A stretch of 64,000 bases of DNA, taken from Psychrobacter alimentarius. GTDB taxonomy: Bacteria; Pseudomonadota; Gammaproteobacteria; Pseudomonadales; Moraxellaceae. The stretch lies in the NCBI RefSeq assembly GCF_001606025.1, contig NZ_CP014945.1, forward strand, positions 682,001 to 746,000, in the 5' to 3' direction. The translations under genes were made by a program, and so were the position numbers. The notes beneath the pieces are model-generated. The model was not told the origin of the DNA and ran no database searches. It saw nothing but the letters and a program-made list of their open reading frames with translations. Shown here piece by piece: positions 9,089 through 18,804 of the stretch; positions within the stretch are counted from its first letter, which is position 1; the number at the start of each line of letters is the position of its first letter.

Positions 9089-9737
9089 GGTTTCTCCAGT
9101 TAAGGACAGTTTTGTTAAGTGTGGTAATAGGTTACCATTGAGGACAATGAACCTTAAAGTATATAAATATGAGTATGACAATAGGTCAGTATTAAACTAA
9201 AGCTTTGATAAAGGTGCTTTATTATAAAGCATCTGACCTAAGTTTACAGAGCAGGACGCTTGATTGATGCACAATATAAACCAAGACACAATTAACCAAA
9301 ATATAAGTATTCGCAAAGTTGACCATATAATTCACGATTGTTGCTCAATTGCTCACCCATTCGATTCTGAAATACGTTACAGTATGCACCTACTATCAAG
9401 CAAAACCATCATCTGCCTGTAGAACTTTGTTAGTTATTGAATTAAATGATGTTTCATTACGTTGAATGGCAATGACTGCTCATTCAAACTTTGTAACAAC
9501 TTTTAGCGTCTAAGACCGAAATCCTGACTTACTGATGCAAATATCTGTGTTTTTTCTGAGCCAAATCGGTATAATTTAGCTCAGTTTTATCATTTCATCA
9601 TTATTGCTTAGGTTTGACTTGCTGCGATGCTCAAATTTTGCAACAAGTAACGTCTATCGACGACCTGCTCAACACTGACGAGTAACCCCTCAGTCAATCT
9701 CATTCGCCTCATTCGTAAGACGCTGGATATATTAGTC
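9089..9737. other. Divergent promoter region between gatC and mreB
   Basis: This 649-base gap separates the minus-strand gat operon from the plus-strand mre operon. It holds two dyads: TTGAATG/CATTCAA at 9462-9487, and CTGAGC/GCTCAG at 9556-9584, which surrounds a TATAAT. I see no further gene. The leader between that -10 and mreB would be about 155 bases. Confidence 0.6.
9556..9584 (+). promoter_or_regulatory. Dyad around a TATAAT upstream of mreB
   Basis: CTGAGC, one mismatch and AAAT pair with ATTT, one mismatch and GCTCAG around seven central bases. The TATAAT at 9570-9575 lies inside. No good -35 is seen. It could be a promoter overlapped by an operator, or a hairpin in the leader. Confidence 0.4.
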
Positions 9738-10766
9738 ATGAACCTGTTTGGATTTTTATCAAATAATATCGCAATCGACCTCGGTACTGCGAACACCCTC
9801 ATTTTTATTCCTAATAAAGGCGTCGTACTTGACGAGCCTACGGTGGTTGCGTTACGAAGTAATCGTACTCAAAACCCTACCGTTGCTGCTGTTGGTATCG
9901 ATGCAAAGCAAATGCTGGGTCGTACGCCTGCCAATATTACGGCGATTCGCCCACTAAAAGACGGTGTGATTGCTGACTTTGAAGTGACACAAAAGATGCT
10001 CAAGCATTTTATCGCTAAAGTAAAAGCTAAGCGTTTTATGGCGCAGCCTAACGTGGTGGTTTGTGTACCTTGTAAGTCTACGTTGGTTGAGCGTAAAGCG
10101 ATACGTGAGGCAGTCTCGTCAGCAGGCGCAAGTAAAGTGCTATTGCTAGAGGAACCAATGGCGGCAGCAATAGGGGCGGGCATGCCAGTTCATGAAGCTA
10201 GCGGGTCTATGGTTGTTGATATCGGTGGTGGCACAACTGAGATCGCTGTTATCGCGCTATCTGGTTGCGTCTATGCTGAGTCCATTCGTATTGGTGGCGA
10301 CATGTTTGATGAAGCCATTATTACGCACGTACGCCGTACACATGGTTGCGTGATTGGTGAGACAACAGCTGAGCGTATCAAAAAAGAAGTCGGTTCTGCG
10401 TTGAATGAAGACAGTCAGTTAGAAGTTGAGGTTCGCGGTCGTAGTATGGCAGAAGGGGTGCCAAAGACCTTTATCGTCAATTCTGAAGAAGTGCAAAAAG
10501 CATTGAGCGATCCATTGAGTGGCATCATTAGTGCAGTAAAAGCAGCACTTGAGCAGACACCACCTGAGTTATCTTCAGATATCGCTGAGCGCGGCATTGT
10601 GTTGACTGGTGGCGGTGCGTTACTTCGTGATTTAGACAAACTGATTTCAAGAGAGACTGGTCTGCCTGTAACAGTTGCCGAAGACCCATTGACCTGTGTC
10701 AGCCGTGGTGGCGGTATCGCACTTGATTTTATCAATAACAAAAGCTTGAATATGATTTTTGTTTAA
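9738..10766 (+). CDS. mreB: Rod shape-determining protein MreB
   Basis: MreB (342 residues) is the bacterial actin homologue. It polymerises along the inner membrane and guides the elongasome that makes lateral cell wall. The nucleotide-binding motifs are clear: phosphate-1 IDLGTANT (13-20), phosphate-2 DIGGGTTE (161-168) and the adenosine motif VLTGGGALL near 288. The N-terminal [10 protein letters not shown] is a likely membrane-binding amphipathic stretch. It opens the mreBCD-maf-rng cluster. A strong hairpin separates it from mreC. Confidence 0.97.
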   Translation: MNLFGFLSNNIAIDLGTANTLIFIPNKGVVLDEPTVVALRSNRTQNPTVAAVGIDAKQMLGRTPANITAIRPLKDGVIADFEVTQKMLKHFIAKVKAKRFMAQPNVVVCVPCKSTLVERKAIREAVSSAGASKVLLLEEPMAAAIGAGMPVHEASGSMVVDIGGGTTEIAVIALSGCVYAESIRIGGDMFDEAIITHVRRTHGCVIGETTAERIKKEVGSALNEDSQLEVEVRGRSMAEGVPKTFIVNSEEVQKALSDPLSGIISAVKAALEQTPPELSSDIAERGIVLTGGGALLRDLDKLISRETGLPVTVAEDPLTCVSRGGGIALDFINNKSLNMIFV

Positions 10767-10854
10767 GTCATTCGCTTAAACCAATGTCCTATGATCATGT
10801 TCGTTGTACTTGTTACTTATTGATATAACATCGCAAGTCAAAAGAGTTAAAAAT

Positions 10855-10881
10855 AAAGGTAGCCCGTTGCGCTACCTTTAA
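10855..10881 (+). terminator. Hairpin between mreB and mreC
   Basis: TAAAGGTAGC and GCTACCTTTA form a 10-bp perfect stem with a seven-base loop. Only a weak ATTGCATT follows, so termination is probably partial. It could let mreB be expressed above mreC and mreD, or stabilise the mreB messenger. Confidence 0.5.
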
Positions 10882-10974
10882 TTGCATTAGCAAACGCTAG
10901 AACATAGTATTTATGATTAAACAGCCTCTATGACTGGCAACTGATTGTTCTATAACTTCTGAGTTAAAAAGCTT

Positions 10975-11802
10975 ATGACCCCAAGTATTTTTGCGCGCCA
11001 GCCGTTATCACTTCGTAAGACTGCTATTGTACTAATAGCAGCCTTAATATTGATGTGGTTCGATAGCAAAAACTCAGAATGGTTTACTCCCGTACGTAGT
11101 ACGAGTCATGCCGCAATGCAGCCGATTTATGAGCTGTCTTTATTGCCCAGCTATGCAACCCATTGGGCGAGTGGAAGTTTACAGTCCAAAGAAACCTTGC
11201 GCCGTAAAAACATGCAGCTAGAGTCACAGCTCATTCATGCCCAAGCCAAGCTGCAACAGCAGGATTATATCTTGGCACAGAATGCGCGTTTGCAAGGCAT
11301 CTTATCAACCACGAAGCCTGAGCAGTTTGATCTCAATTTGGCTCAGGTTATTGGGACCGATGCCAATTTGCTCAGACAAATTGTGGTGCTCAATAAAGGT
11401 GAGCAAGATGGAGTGCAAGTTGGGCAAACGGTCATTGATGAAAACGGCATATTAGGACAGATTATCAACGTATACCCTAATACCAGTCGATTGCTACTGA
11501 TCACTGATGAGCAGCAATCGGTGGCTGTGACAGTCAAACGTACGGGTCAACGAGCTATCGTGACAGGCAAGGGCATACCAACCTCATTGAGTCTGGATTA
11601 TGTTTTCAAAACTTCAGACGTGCGTGTGGGTGATGAGCTGATTTCTTCAGGGTTAGGTGGACGTATACCAGCAGGGTATCGTGTCGGTCGCATCTCTCAT
11701 GTGGAAGATGTACAAGCTGCTAACTTTAGAAGCATAGATGTGACGCCAACAGCAAACTTCATCGATAATGCCTATGTATTAATCTTGCAAGACAAACGCT
11801 GA
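10975..11802 (+). CDS. mreC: Rod shape-determining protein MreC
   Basis: MreC (275 residues) is a periplasmic scaffold that links MreB/MreD to the cell-wall synthases PBP2 and RodA. It has one N-terminal membrane segment (about 15-29), a coiled coil (about 72-105, with ESQLIHAQAKLQQQD) and two beta-barrel domains containing VLNKGEQDGVQVGQ and GLGGRIPAGYRVGRI. Length and layout fit the family. It is the second gene of mreBCD. Confidence 0.96.
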   Translation: MTPSIFARQPLSLRKTAIVLIAALILMWFDSKNSEWFTPVRSTSHAAMQPIYELSLLPSYATHWASGSLQSKETLRRKNMQLESQLIHAQAKLQQQDYILAQNARLQGILSTTKPEQFDLNLAQVIGTDANLLRQIVVLNKGEQDGVQVGQTVIDENGILGQIINVYPNTSRLLLITDEQQSVAVTVKRTGQRAIVTGKGIPTSLSLDYVFKTSDVRVGDELISSGLGGRIPAGYRVGRISHVEDVQAANFRSIDVTPTANFIDNAYVLILQDKR

Positions 11803-11947
11803 TTAATATAATCATTGATTGAGTAGTAATGTACGCATGCTCACTTGATAATGTGTTTACTAGTGCCACTTCAGTAGCAGCATTTGGCTCATTATTGATT
11901 AACCACGTTTTAACAGCAGTAGTTTACACTTCTAAGGTAAGTAAATA

Positions 11948-12433
11948 ATGGCGTATCCTGATTCTGAGAATGCAACGGTACTTTTAATTGCTGCCATCAT
12001 TCTAAGCTTCGTCGCTGCTTCATCACTCAATGTATATCCGTTAAACCCTAGTATGGCAACCCTGCGTCCTATGGTCATGATTATGGTGCTGATTTTCTGG
12101 TTGCTGTTTCAGCCCCGTTATGTCGGTATCTTTACAGCATTTACCATAGGTATTATCGCTGATTTGCTGATGGATACGCACTTGGGACAACAAGCCTTTT
12201 CTGCAGTGGTGGTTGCTCTTGTCATCAAAATCACTAGTATCTACGTGAGACAATTAAATACTCTGAGTGCATGGCTGATAGCGAGCTTGGGATTGATCGT
12301 TTTCCAAATCAGCCTATGGGTACTACAGATGTTTATTCAAAATGTCTTTATCGCACAATCCGCATTATCCTTACTGATGAGTATCATAAGCTGGCCACTA
12401 GTGCTCTTGGTATTAAGAAAGTTTGTGCATTGA
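11948..12433 (+). CDS. mreD: Rod shape-determining protein MreD
   Basis: MreD (161 residues) is a very hydrophobic inner-membrane protein with about five membrane segments. It works with MreC to activate the elongasome. The conserved GIIADLLMDTHLGQQA stretch lies about residues 57-72. Position after mreC confirms the call. An AAGG ribosome binding site stands 11 bases before the ATG. Confidence 0.93.
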   Translation: MAYPDSENATVLLIAAIILSFVAASSLNVYPLNPSMATLRPMVMIMVLIFWLLFQPRYVGIFTAFTIGIIADLLMDTHLGQQAFSAVVVALVIKITSIYVRQLNTLSAWLIASLGLIVFQISLWVLQMFIQNVFIAQSALSLLMSIISWPLVLLVLRKFVH

Positions 12434-12543
12434 TCGCTGATAAATTTATGGCAATAATAATTGCTAATATCCTGTTCTAATGTTCTGATTCACAAACAAT
12501 CAGCGGTGACACATTCGTAAATTTATAAATGAAGAGAAGCGCA

Positions 12544-13206
12544 ATGAATATCATTTTAGCGTCTGGTTCGCCGCGTCGTCGCGAGTTACTGGCAAGAGCG
12601 AAGCTAGATTTTGAGCTCTTGAGCGTAGATATTGATGAGACACAGTATGATCGTGAGGCACCAAAAGACTATATTGAGCGCATGGTTGCGACCAAGGCAC
12701 AAGCGGCCATTGAGCAACTGAATGTACAGCTCAAAACAGGTAAGGCATGTTTTACTGAGCCACTTATTATTTTAACCTCGGATACGATAGGGGTGCTACC
12801 AGATGGTCAGACAGTACTCGTAAAACCAACCGATCGTGAACATGCTTATCGTATGTGGCAGCAAATGTCGGACAGCATTCACGAAGTATGGACCGCTGTA
12901 CAAGCAACCCAAGTATCGTTACCTCTTGAGTTTTCTGAATGTGCAAGTCTAGAGCAAGGCTTTCAAATACTTGACCAACGACAAATCACTGAGCGTACAG
13001 AAGTGAGCTTTGTGCCACTGACGGCTGAGATGATGAGTGACTATTGGGATAGTGGTGAACCAGCTGACAAAGCAGGAGGTTATGGGATTCAGGGTCTTGG
13101 CGCGGCTTGGGTCAGTCGTATCAATGGCAGCTATACCAATGTCGTTGGATTGCCGTTAGCACAGACGCTGGCCCTAATCAAAGACATGACAGCAGTCAGT
13201 GCGTAA
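12544..13206 (+). CDS. maf: Maf-family nucleoside triphosphate pyrophosphatase (YhdE type)
   Basis: Maf enzymes hydrolyse dTTP, UTP and modified nucleotides to monophosphates and are linked to division arrest and housecleaning. The N-terminal ASGSPRRRELL motif, the SDTIGVL motif and the DKAGGYGIQG motif are all present. Place between mreBCD and rng matches E. coli yhdE, which favours dTTP/UTP activity. I chose the ATG at 12544 because AGAGAAG precedes it; the ATG at 12529 has no ribosome binding site. The 220-residue product is slightly long, with an extra stretch in the middle. Confidence 0.93.
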   Translation: MNIILASGSPRRRELLARAKLDFELLSVDIDETQYDREAPKDYIERMVATKAQAAIEQLNVQLKTGKACFTEPLIILTSDTIGVLPDGQTVLVKPTDREHAYRMWQQMSDSIHEVWTAVQATQVSLPLEFSECASLEQGFQILDQRQITERTEVSFVPLTAEMMSDYWDSGEPADKAGGYGIQGLGAAWVSRINGSYTNVVGLPLAQTLALIKDMTAVSA

Positions 13207-13274
13207 GTAATTGCGCCGTTATCGTTAGATATGCGCACAATAATGCGGTAGAGTAATGAGTAATAGCAAACCAT

Positions 13275-13295
13275 ATTTGTTATACTATAACAAAT
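13275..13295. promoter_or_regulatory. 21-bp perfect palindrome before rng
   Basis: ATTTGTTATA and TATAACAAAT flank one central C. It lies 40 bases before the rng start and contains TATACT, a possible -10 box. There is no T-run and no clear -35. A regulator operator over the rng promoter is the likeliest reading. Confidence 0.6.
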
Positions 13296-13334
13296 TATGA
13301 ACGTCTAACAAAAGCTAAAGCTAAGAGAAAAACT

Positions 13335-14963
13335 ATGTCCGAAGAGCTGCTAATTAATATTAGTCCGATGGAATCGCGTGTTGCGGTTTTAGACAATGGT
13401 ATCCTAGGTGAGATTTATATCGAGCGGCATAATAAGCTAGGACTGGTCGGCAATATTTATTTGGGGACGGTTGTTCGGGTCTTACCTGGTATGCAGGCAG
13501 CTTTTGTCGATATTGGTCAATCACGGACAGCATTCCTACATGTCAATGACATGCAGCGCGAGCCTCGACCAGTGGCCGACAATAAGGATAAAACTGGTGC
13601 AGGCAGTCTTCAAGGTAATAGTTCTCAAAGTAAAAGTACAGAGGGCAATAAAGACAACACAACTCTTGAAACCTCTGATGGTGTGGATTTTACAGCGCCT
13701 ATGGTCACGACCCAAACGACTGAAATGGTGCCTGTCTCCAAAACACTTATCCAACATCGCTTGTACGAAAGCCAGCGTATTTTGGTACAAGTCACCAAAG
13801 ATCAGTTAGGAAGTAAAGGCGCTCGCCTGACAACCAATATATCACTGCCATCACGCTACTTGGTTTATTTGCCGTCAAGTGATCATATTGGTATATCACA
13901 GCGTATTGATGGGGAAGAGGAGCGTACACGCTTAAAGACTGAGCTTAGCAATTTGATGCAAACCGTCAATCTAAAAGGTGGCCTCATCGCTCGTACCGCT
14001 GCTGAACGTGTGCCTGTCGACAAGTTAGAAGAAGATATTTATTATCTATTGCAGTTGTGGCGTACCATTTGCGCTCGCCGTCAAGAGATCAACCATCATC
14101 AAAGCTCAGAACTGATTTATCAAGAGTTGTCGCTGCCTCTACGCTCTATTCGTGATTTGGTTCATGCCGATACCGAAAAAGTCATTATTGACAATACAGA
14201 GGTTTATGAACAAGTCCGGTATTTCGCCAAAGAGTTTGTACCTTTTGTATATGATCGAATCGTACACTACACCGCAGAGCAGTCACTATTTGATGTGAGC
14301 CGTGTTGAAGATGATTTGCGCGACGCTCTAAAACGCCGTGTTGATCTAAAATCTGGCGGCTATTTGATTATTGATCAGACAGAAGCCATGACAACTATTG
14401 ATGTCAATACAGGCTCCTTTGTTGGAGGACGGTCACTAGAAGACACTGTCTATAAAACCAATCTAGAGGCTACTCACGCTATTGCCCGTCAACTGCGTCT
14501 ACGTAATCTGGGCGGCATTATTATCTTAGATTTTATCGATATGCTTGAGCAACAGCACAAGGACGATGTGCTTGAGAGTTTACAGGCACAACTCACGCAA
14601 GATTATGCCAAAACCAAAATTACTCAAGTGAGCGAGCTTGGTTTGGTGGAGATGACACGCAAACGTACTCGTGAATCCTTGGGTCAGCAGTTATGTGAGC
14701 CTTGTTCTACTTGTCAAGGTCGTGGTTTTGTAAAGACAGCAGAAACTGTTTGTTTTGAGATATTTCGCGAAATTATGCGCTGTGCTCGTACTTATAACTC
14801 TCCTAAAAAGTTCACCGTCGTTGCCCATGCTGCAGTCATTGATTTATTACTGACTTCAGAATCAGATACCGTGGCAGACTTAGAGTATCTATTGGGTAGA
14901 GTCATCACTTTTGATGTGGAAAACCTATATACCCAAGAGCAATATGATATCGTTTTAGACTGA
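13335..14963 (+). CDS. rng: Ribonuclease G
   Basis: RNase G (542 residues) is the single-strand endoribonuclease that matures the 16S rRNA 5' end and decays some messengers. Two metal-binding aspartates are present: D356 in TTIDVNTG and D399 in IILDFIDM. The zinc-link cysteines lie in CEPCSTCQGRG (C454, C457, C460). The protein exceeds the usual length of about 490 because of a polar Ser/Thr/Asn/Lys-rich insert (about residues 76-133) within the S1 domain. It ends the mre-maf-rng cluster, as in E. coli. Confidence 0.95.
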   Translation: MSEELLINISPMESRVAVLDNGILGEIYIERHNKLGLVGNIYLGTVVRVLPGMQAAFVDIGQSRTAFLHVNDMQREPRPVADNKDKTGAGSLQGNSSQSKSTEGNKDNTTLETSDGVDFTAPMVTTQTTEMVPVSKTLIQHRLYESQRILVQVTKDQLGSKGARLTTNISLPSRYLVYLPSSDHIGISQRIDGEEERTRLKTELSNLMQTVNLKGGLIARTAAERVPVDKLEEDIYYLLQLWRTICARRQEINHHQSSELIYQELSLPLRSIRDLVHADTEKVIIDNTEVYEQVRYFAKEFVPFVYDRIVHYTAEQSLFDVSRVEDDLRDALKRRVDLKSGGYLIIDQTEAMTTIDVNTGSFVGGRSLEDTVYKTNLEATHAIARQLRLRNLGGIIILDFIDMLEQQHKDDVLESLQAQLTQDYAKTKITQVSELGLVEMTRKRTRESLGQQLCEPCSTCQGRGFVKTAETVCFEIFREIMRCARTYNSPKKFTVVAHAAVIDLLLTSESDTVADLEYLLGRVITFDVENLYTQEQYDIVLD

Positions 14964-15059
14964 TGTTTTAAGTTTTATGAAAAGATTTAAAGAATGGCAA
15001 TAGGAATAAAAAGAGTGCTGCATAACGGTTAATATCTGAAATCACTATATATATTGCCC

Positions 15060-15087
15060 TTGCAATGATAAAAATACTATGTATAAT
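15060..15087 (+). promoter_or_regulatory. sigma70 promoter of the S10 operon
   Basis: TTGCAA and TATAAT are 16 bases apart, close to consensus. Transcription would start near 15094, giving a leader of about 275 bases before rpsJ. Confidence 0.7.
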
Positions 15088-15093
15088 ACGTAC

Positions 15094-15370
15094 CACTGAA
15101 TTATATATGCGCAGCGAATAAAAAAGCTGGCGCTATGACAGCTAGAGCATCGTTTCTAGCACTATTTCATTATGCCTTTGCTGATTTCCAATATATGGAG
15201 GGTCGGCGGGGCTTTAAACTATTTTGCTTTTGGCACGCTATAAGTTCGGATAAAGAACTCATTCTGGTTAAGAACAGAAGGCCGCTTTAAGTGAATATTT
15301 AACCAAACTGCTTTTGGTCATAATCTTGCGAAGCAAGGATGACAAAGGCACATATTAGGAGCTTGCTGGC
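15094..15370 (+). promoter_or_regulatory. Long structured leader of the S10 operon
   Basis: The leader has several small hairpins: GCTAGA/TCTAGC near 15141-15161, ACCAAA/TTTGGT near 15302-15319, and CTTGC-GAA-GCAAG near 15326-15338. In E. coli the S10 leader is the target of L4 (rplD) autoregulation. The same logic is inferred here; I did not recognise the E. coli structure itself. No gene lies in the gap after rng. Confidence 0.45.
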
Positions 15371-15682
15371 ATGGCTAACCAGAGAATCCGTATCCGTCTT
15401 AAGTCTTTTGATCATCGTTTGATCGATCAATCTGCACAAGAGATTGTTGATACTGCAAAGCGCACCGGTGCGCAAGTTTGTGGTCCTGTACCGTTGCCGA
15501 CTCGCATTGAGCGCTTCAACGTTCTAACCTCACCACACGTTAACAAAGACGCTCGTGACCAGTACGAAATCCGTACTCATAAGCGTATGGTTGATATCGT
15601 TCAGCCTACTGATAAAACAGTGGATGCGCTAATGAAGTTAGATTTAGCGGCGGGTGTTGACGTTCAAATTGCTTTGGGTTAA
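15371..15682 (+). CDS. rpsJ: 30S ribosomal protein S10
   Basis: S10 (103 residues) is a small-subunit head protein and, as NusE, a partner of NusB in antitermination. Sequence is typical from [13 protein letters not shown] to [18 protein letters not shown] lies six bases before the ATG. It is the first gene of the S10 operon, behind a long leader. Confidence 0.98.
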   Translation: MANQRIRIRLKSFDHRLIDQSAQEIVDTAKRTGAQVCGPVPLPTRIERFNVLTSPHVNKDARDQYEIRTHKRMVDIVQPTDKTVDALMKLDLAAGVDVQIALG

Positions 15683-15731
15683 TGCACATTACACACCCAA
15701 CCCATTAATATAAGATATAAAGAGGTCTAAA

Positions 15732-16370
15732 ATGGCGATCGGTTTAGTCGGTAAAAAATGCGGCATGACTCGTATCTTCACTGAAACAGGCGCATCTATC
15801 CCTGTAACAGTGGTTGAGGTCGATGCAAACCGCATTACTCAAGTAAAAAATACTGATGTAGATGGCTATCAAGCTATCCAAATTACCACAGGTACCCGTC
15901 GTGACAGCCGCGTAACAGCCGCACAAAAAGGTCACTTCGCTAAAGCTGGCGTTAAAGCTGGCCGTGGTGTTTGGGAATTCCGTGCCAACGATAGCGATCT
16001 TGAAGGTCGTGAAATTGGTGGCGAGATTCTAGCTGACTTGTTCGAACAAGGTCAGATGGTTGATGTGACAGGACAAAGCAAAGGTAAAGGCTTCCAAGGT
16101 CCTATCAAACGTCACAACTTCAGCATGCAAGATGCGACTCATGGTAACTCAGTATCTCATCGTGCACATGGTTCAACTGGTCAAAACCAGTCACCAGGTA
16201 AAGTATTCAAAGGCAAAAAGATGGCGGGTCAGATGGGTAACAAACGTGTTACCGTTCAAGGCCTAGAAGTAATTTCGGTTGATGCCGAAAAAGGGTTACT
16301 TGTCATTAAGGGTGCTATCCCAGGCGCCACCGGTGGCGATGTCATCGTACGTCCGTCAGTCAAAGCCTAA
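15732..16370 (+). CDS. rplC: 50S ribosomal protein L3
   Basis: L3 (212 residues) is an early-assembly protein of the large subunit that reaches toward the peptidyl-transferase centre. The conserved [15 protein letters not shown] loop (about residues 137-151) contains the glutamine site modified by PrmB in E. coli. AGAGG precedes the ATG. It is the second gene of the S10 operon. Confidence 0.98.
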   Translation: MAIGLVGKKCGMTRIFTETGASIPVTVVEVDANRITQVKNTDVDGYQAIQITTGTRRDSRVTAAQKGHFAKAGVKAGRGVWEFRANDSDLEGREIGGEILADLFEQGQMVDVTGQSKGKGFQGPIKRHNFSMQDATHGNSVSHRAHGSTGQNQSPGKVFKGKKMAGQMGNKRVTVQGLEVISVDAEKGLLVIKGAIPGATGGDVIVRPSVKA

Positions 16371-16384
16371 GCAAGGGGATTAAC

Positions 16385-16987
16385 GTGGATTTAAAAACAG
16401 TTACAGGTGCGGCGGTTGAGCTTTCTGATACGGCTTTTGGTCGTGAATTCAACGAAGCATTAGTGCATCAAGTCGTCACCGCATATCTTGCTGGTGCTCG
16501 TCAAGGTACACGTGCGCAAAAAACCCGTGCCGAAGTTTCTGGCGGTGGCATTAAGCCATGGCGCCAAAAAGGTACTGGTCGCGCTCGTGCAGGCTCTATT
16601 CGTAGCCCTATCTGGCGTTCAGGTGGTCGTGCATTCGCTGCAAAACCACAAGATTGGTCACAGAAAGTAAACCGTAAAATGTATCGCGGTGCGATGCAGT
16701 GCATCCTAGCCGAATTGATTCGCCAAGAGCGTTTGATTTTGGTAGAAGAGTTGAGCGTTTCTGGACCTAAGACCAAAGAGCTGATTGCAAAGTTAAATGA
16801 TCTTAATGCACCTCGTGCATTAATCGTCACCAAAGAAGTTGACGAGAATTTATACTTAGCTGCTCGCAACATCCCACACGTCAATGTACTTGGTACAAAC
16901 GAAGTGGATCCAGTGAGCTTGATTGCTTTTGATAAAGTAATCATGTCAGTTGAAGCTGCGAAACAATTTGAGGAAGCACTAGCATGA
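16385..16987 (+). CDS. rplD: 50S ribosomal protein L4
   Basis: L4 (200 residues) lines the exit tunnel and, in E. coli, represses its own operon by binding the S10 leader. The basic loop [17 protein letters not shown] is present. The start is GTG at 16385, preceded by AAGGGG. Its stop overlaps the rplW start (ATGA), implying translational coupling. Confidence 0.97.
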   Translation: MDLKTVTGAAVELSDTAFGREFNEALVHQVVTAYLAGARQGTRAQKTRAEVSGGGIKPWRQKGTGRARAGSIRSPIWRSGGRAFAAKPQDWSQKVNRKMYRGAMQCILAELIRQERLILVEELSVSGPKTKELIAKLNDLNAPRALIVTKEVDENLYLAARNIPHVNVLGTNEVDPVSLIAFDKVIMSVEAAKQFEEALA

Positions 16988-17334
16988 ATAACGCAAGACT
17001 TTATCAGGTCTTAAGAGGACCTGTATTCTCAGAAAAATCTCAAATGCTTGGCGACTCACTTGGTGTGCAGGTATTTAAAATTGATTCTAATGCTACTAAG
17101 CTTGAAGTCAAGAAAGCAGTTGAGTTGATGTTTGAAGGTGTTGAAGTTACTAAAGTGAACACTTTGAATGTTAAAGGTAAGACAAAGCGTTTTGGTAAAA
17201 GCATCGGCCGTCGTAACGACTATAAAAAAGCCTATGTTACCTTAAAAGCTGGTCAAGATGTACAAATGGCTGATGCTGGTGAAGAAGTAGCGAACACTAC
17301 TGATTCTACTAGTGAAACAGCGAATAACGAATAA
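16984..17334 (+). CDS. rplW: 50S ribosomal protein L23 with acidic tail
   Basis: L23 sits at the tunnel exit and docks trigger factor and SRP. The core (about residues 1-92) is normal, ending [12 protein letters not shown]. The protein is 116 residues instead of about 100 because of a tail rich in Asp, Glu, Thr, Ser and Asn (about 96-116). Such an acidic tail is unusual for a ribosomal protein. The start overlaps the rplD stop by four bases. Confidence 0.97.
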   Translation: MNNARLYQVLRGPVFSEKSQMLGDSLGVQVFKIDSNATKLEVKKAVELMFEGVEVTKVNTLNVKGKTKRFGKSIGRRNDYKKAYVTLKAGQDVQMADAGEEVANTTDSTSETANNE

Positions 17335-17345
17335 GGATTACACTC

Positions 17346-18173
17346 ATGCCTATCGTAAGAGCAAAGCCAACATCACCAGGCCGTCGTTTTGTTGAAAAAG
17401 TGGTGCATCCACACCTTTACAAAGGTCGTCCTTATGCAGCGCTTCTCGAATCAAAAAGTAAGTCAGGTGGTCGTAACAATAATGGTCGCATAACGACTCG
17501 TCATATCGGCGGTGGTCATAAGCAACATTATCGTATTATCGATTTCAAACGTACTAAAGACAATATCCCAGCAACGGTAGAGCGTATTGAATACGATCCT
17601 AACCGTACTGCACATATTGCATTACTTAAGTATGCTGATGGCGAACGTCGTTACATTATCGCTGCTAAAAAACAAGCAGTTGGCGATACAGTAATGTCAG
17701 GTGAAACATCTCCAATCCGTCCAGGTAACTGCTTACCGCTAAAAAACATCCCATTGGGTACTGTGATTCACAATATCGAGCTTAAAATCGGTAAAGGTGC
17801 ACAGATGGCTCGTTCTGCGGGTGCTAGCGTTCAGTTGTTAGGTCGTGACGGTATCTATGCGATTCTTCGTATGCGCTCTGGCGAAACACGCCGTGTACAT
17901 GTGAATTGCCGTGCAGTTATTGGTGAAGTTTCTAACACTGAAAACAACTTGAAATCACTTGGTAAAGCCGGTGCTTCACGTTGGCGTGGTGTTCGTCCTT
18001 CAGTTCGTGGTGTCGCTATGAACCCGGTTGATCACCCACATGGTGGTGGTGAAGGTCGTAATAAAGGTCGCCATCCAACTAGCCCTTGGGGTCAGAAGTC
18101 TAAAGGACTTAAAACGCGTCACAATAAGCGTACTGACAATATGATCATCCGCCGCCGCGCCAAGAAGAAATAA
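17346..18173 (+). CDS. rplB: 50S ribosomal protein L2
   Basis: L2 (275 residues) is needed for subunit joining and peptidyl-transferase activity. The signature [13 protein letters not shown] with the key histidine lies near residues 224-236, and the tail ends [16 protein letters not shown] stands eight bases before the ATG. Confidence 0.98.
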   Translation: MPIVRAKPTSPGRRFVEKVVHPHLYKGRPYAALLESKSKSGGRNNNGRITTRHIGGGHKQHYRIIDFKRTKDNIPATVERIEYDPNRTAHIALLKYADGERRYIIAAKKQAVGDTVMSGETSPIRPGNCLPLKNIPLGTVIHNIELKIGKGAQMARSAGASVQLLGRDGIYAILRMRSGETRRVHVNCRAVIGEVSNTENNLKSLGKAGASRWRGVRPSVRGVAMNPVDHPHGGGEGRNKGRHPTSPWGQKSKGLKTRHNKRTDNMIIRRRAKKK

Positions 18174-18185
18174 AGGAAGAATTTC

Positions 18186-18461
18186 ATGCCTCGTTCATTG
18201 AAAAAAGGTCCATTCATAGACGCGCACCTATTTGCTAAAGTTGAGAATGCATTAGACACCAACTCACGCAAGCCAATTAAAACTTGGTCGCGCCGCTCAA
18301 TGATTCTGCCACAAATGGTTGGCCTAACTTTATCTGTTCACAATGGCCGTACTCATGTACCGGTTATCGTGAGCGAGCAGATGGTTGGTCATAAACTAGG
18401 TGAATTTGCCCCGACTCGTACGTATCGTGGTCACGGCATTGACAAAAAAGCTAAGAAATAA
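18186..18461 (+). CDS. rpsS: 30S ribosomal protein S19
   Basis: S19 (91 residues) binds the small-subunit head near S13 and contacts tRNA. It starts [12 protein letters not shown] and ends HGIDKKAKK, as usual. It lies 12 bases after rplB with AGGAAG before the ATG. Confidence 0.98.
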   Translation: MPRSLKKGPFIDAHLFAKVENALDTNSRKPIKTWSRRSMILPQMVGLTLSVHNGRTHVPVIVSEQMVGHKLGEFAPTRTYRGHGIDKKAKK

Positions 18462-18471
18462 GGTGCTTACC

Positions 18472-18801
18472 ATGGAAGTAACTGCAAAATTACGCGGTGC
18501 CGCCATTTCGGCACAAAAAGTTAGACTCGTTGCTGATGAAGTTCGTGGCAAATCAATCGAGCGTGCTTTGGATATCCTAACGTATAGTAATAAAAAAGGC
18601 GCTGTGTTTGTTAAGAAATGCCTTAACTCAGCCATCGCCAATGCCGAACACAATCACGGTTTAGATATTGACGACCTAAAAGTCGCTACTATCTATGTCG
18701 ATGAAGGCATTACGCTAAAACGTATCCTACCACGTGCTAAAGGTCGCGCTGATCGTATCAGTAAGCGTACTTGTCACATCACTATAAAGGTAGGAGAATA
18801 A
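18472..18801 (+). CDS. rplV: 50S ribosomal protein L22
   Basis: L22 (109 residues) spans the large subunit and its beta-hairpin narrows the exit tunnel. I chose the ATG at 18472 ([10 protein letters not shown]), which gives the usual length; a longer in-frame form from 18400 would overlap rpsS. The hairpin stretch [15 protein letters not shown] is present. Confidence 0.97.
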   Translation: MEVTAKLRGAAISAQKVRLVADEVRGKSIERALDILTYSNKKGAVFVKKCLNSAIANAEHNHGLDIDDLKVATIYVDEGITLKRILPRAKGRADRISKRTCHITIKVGE

Positions 18802-18804
18802 GTT

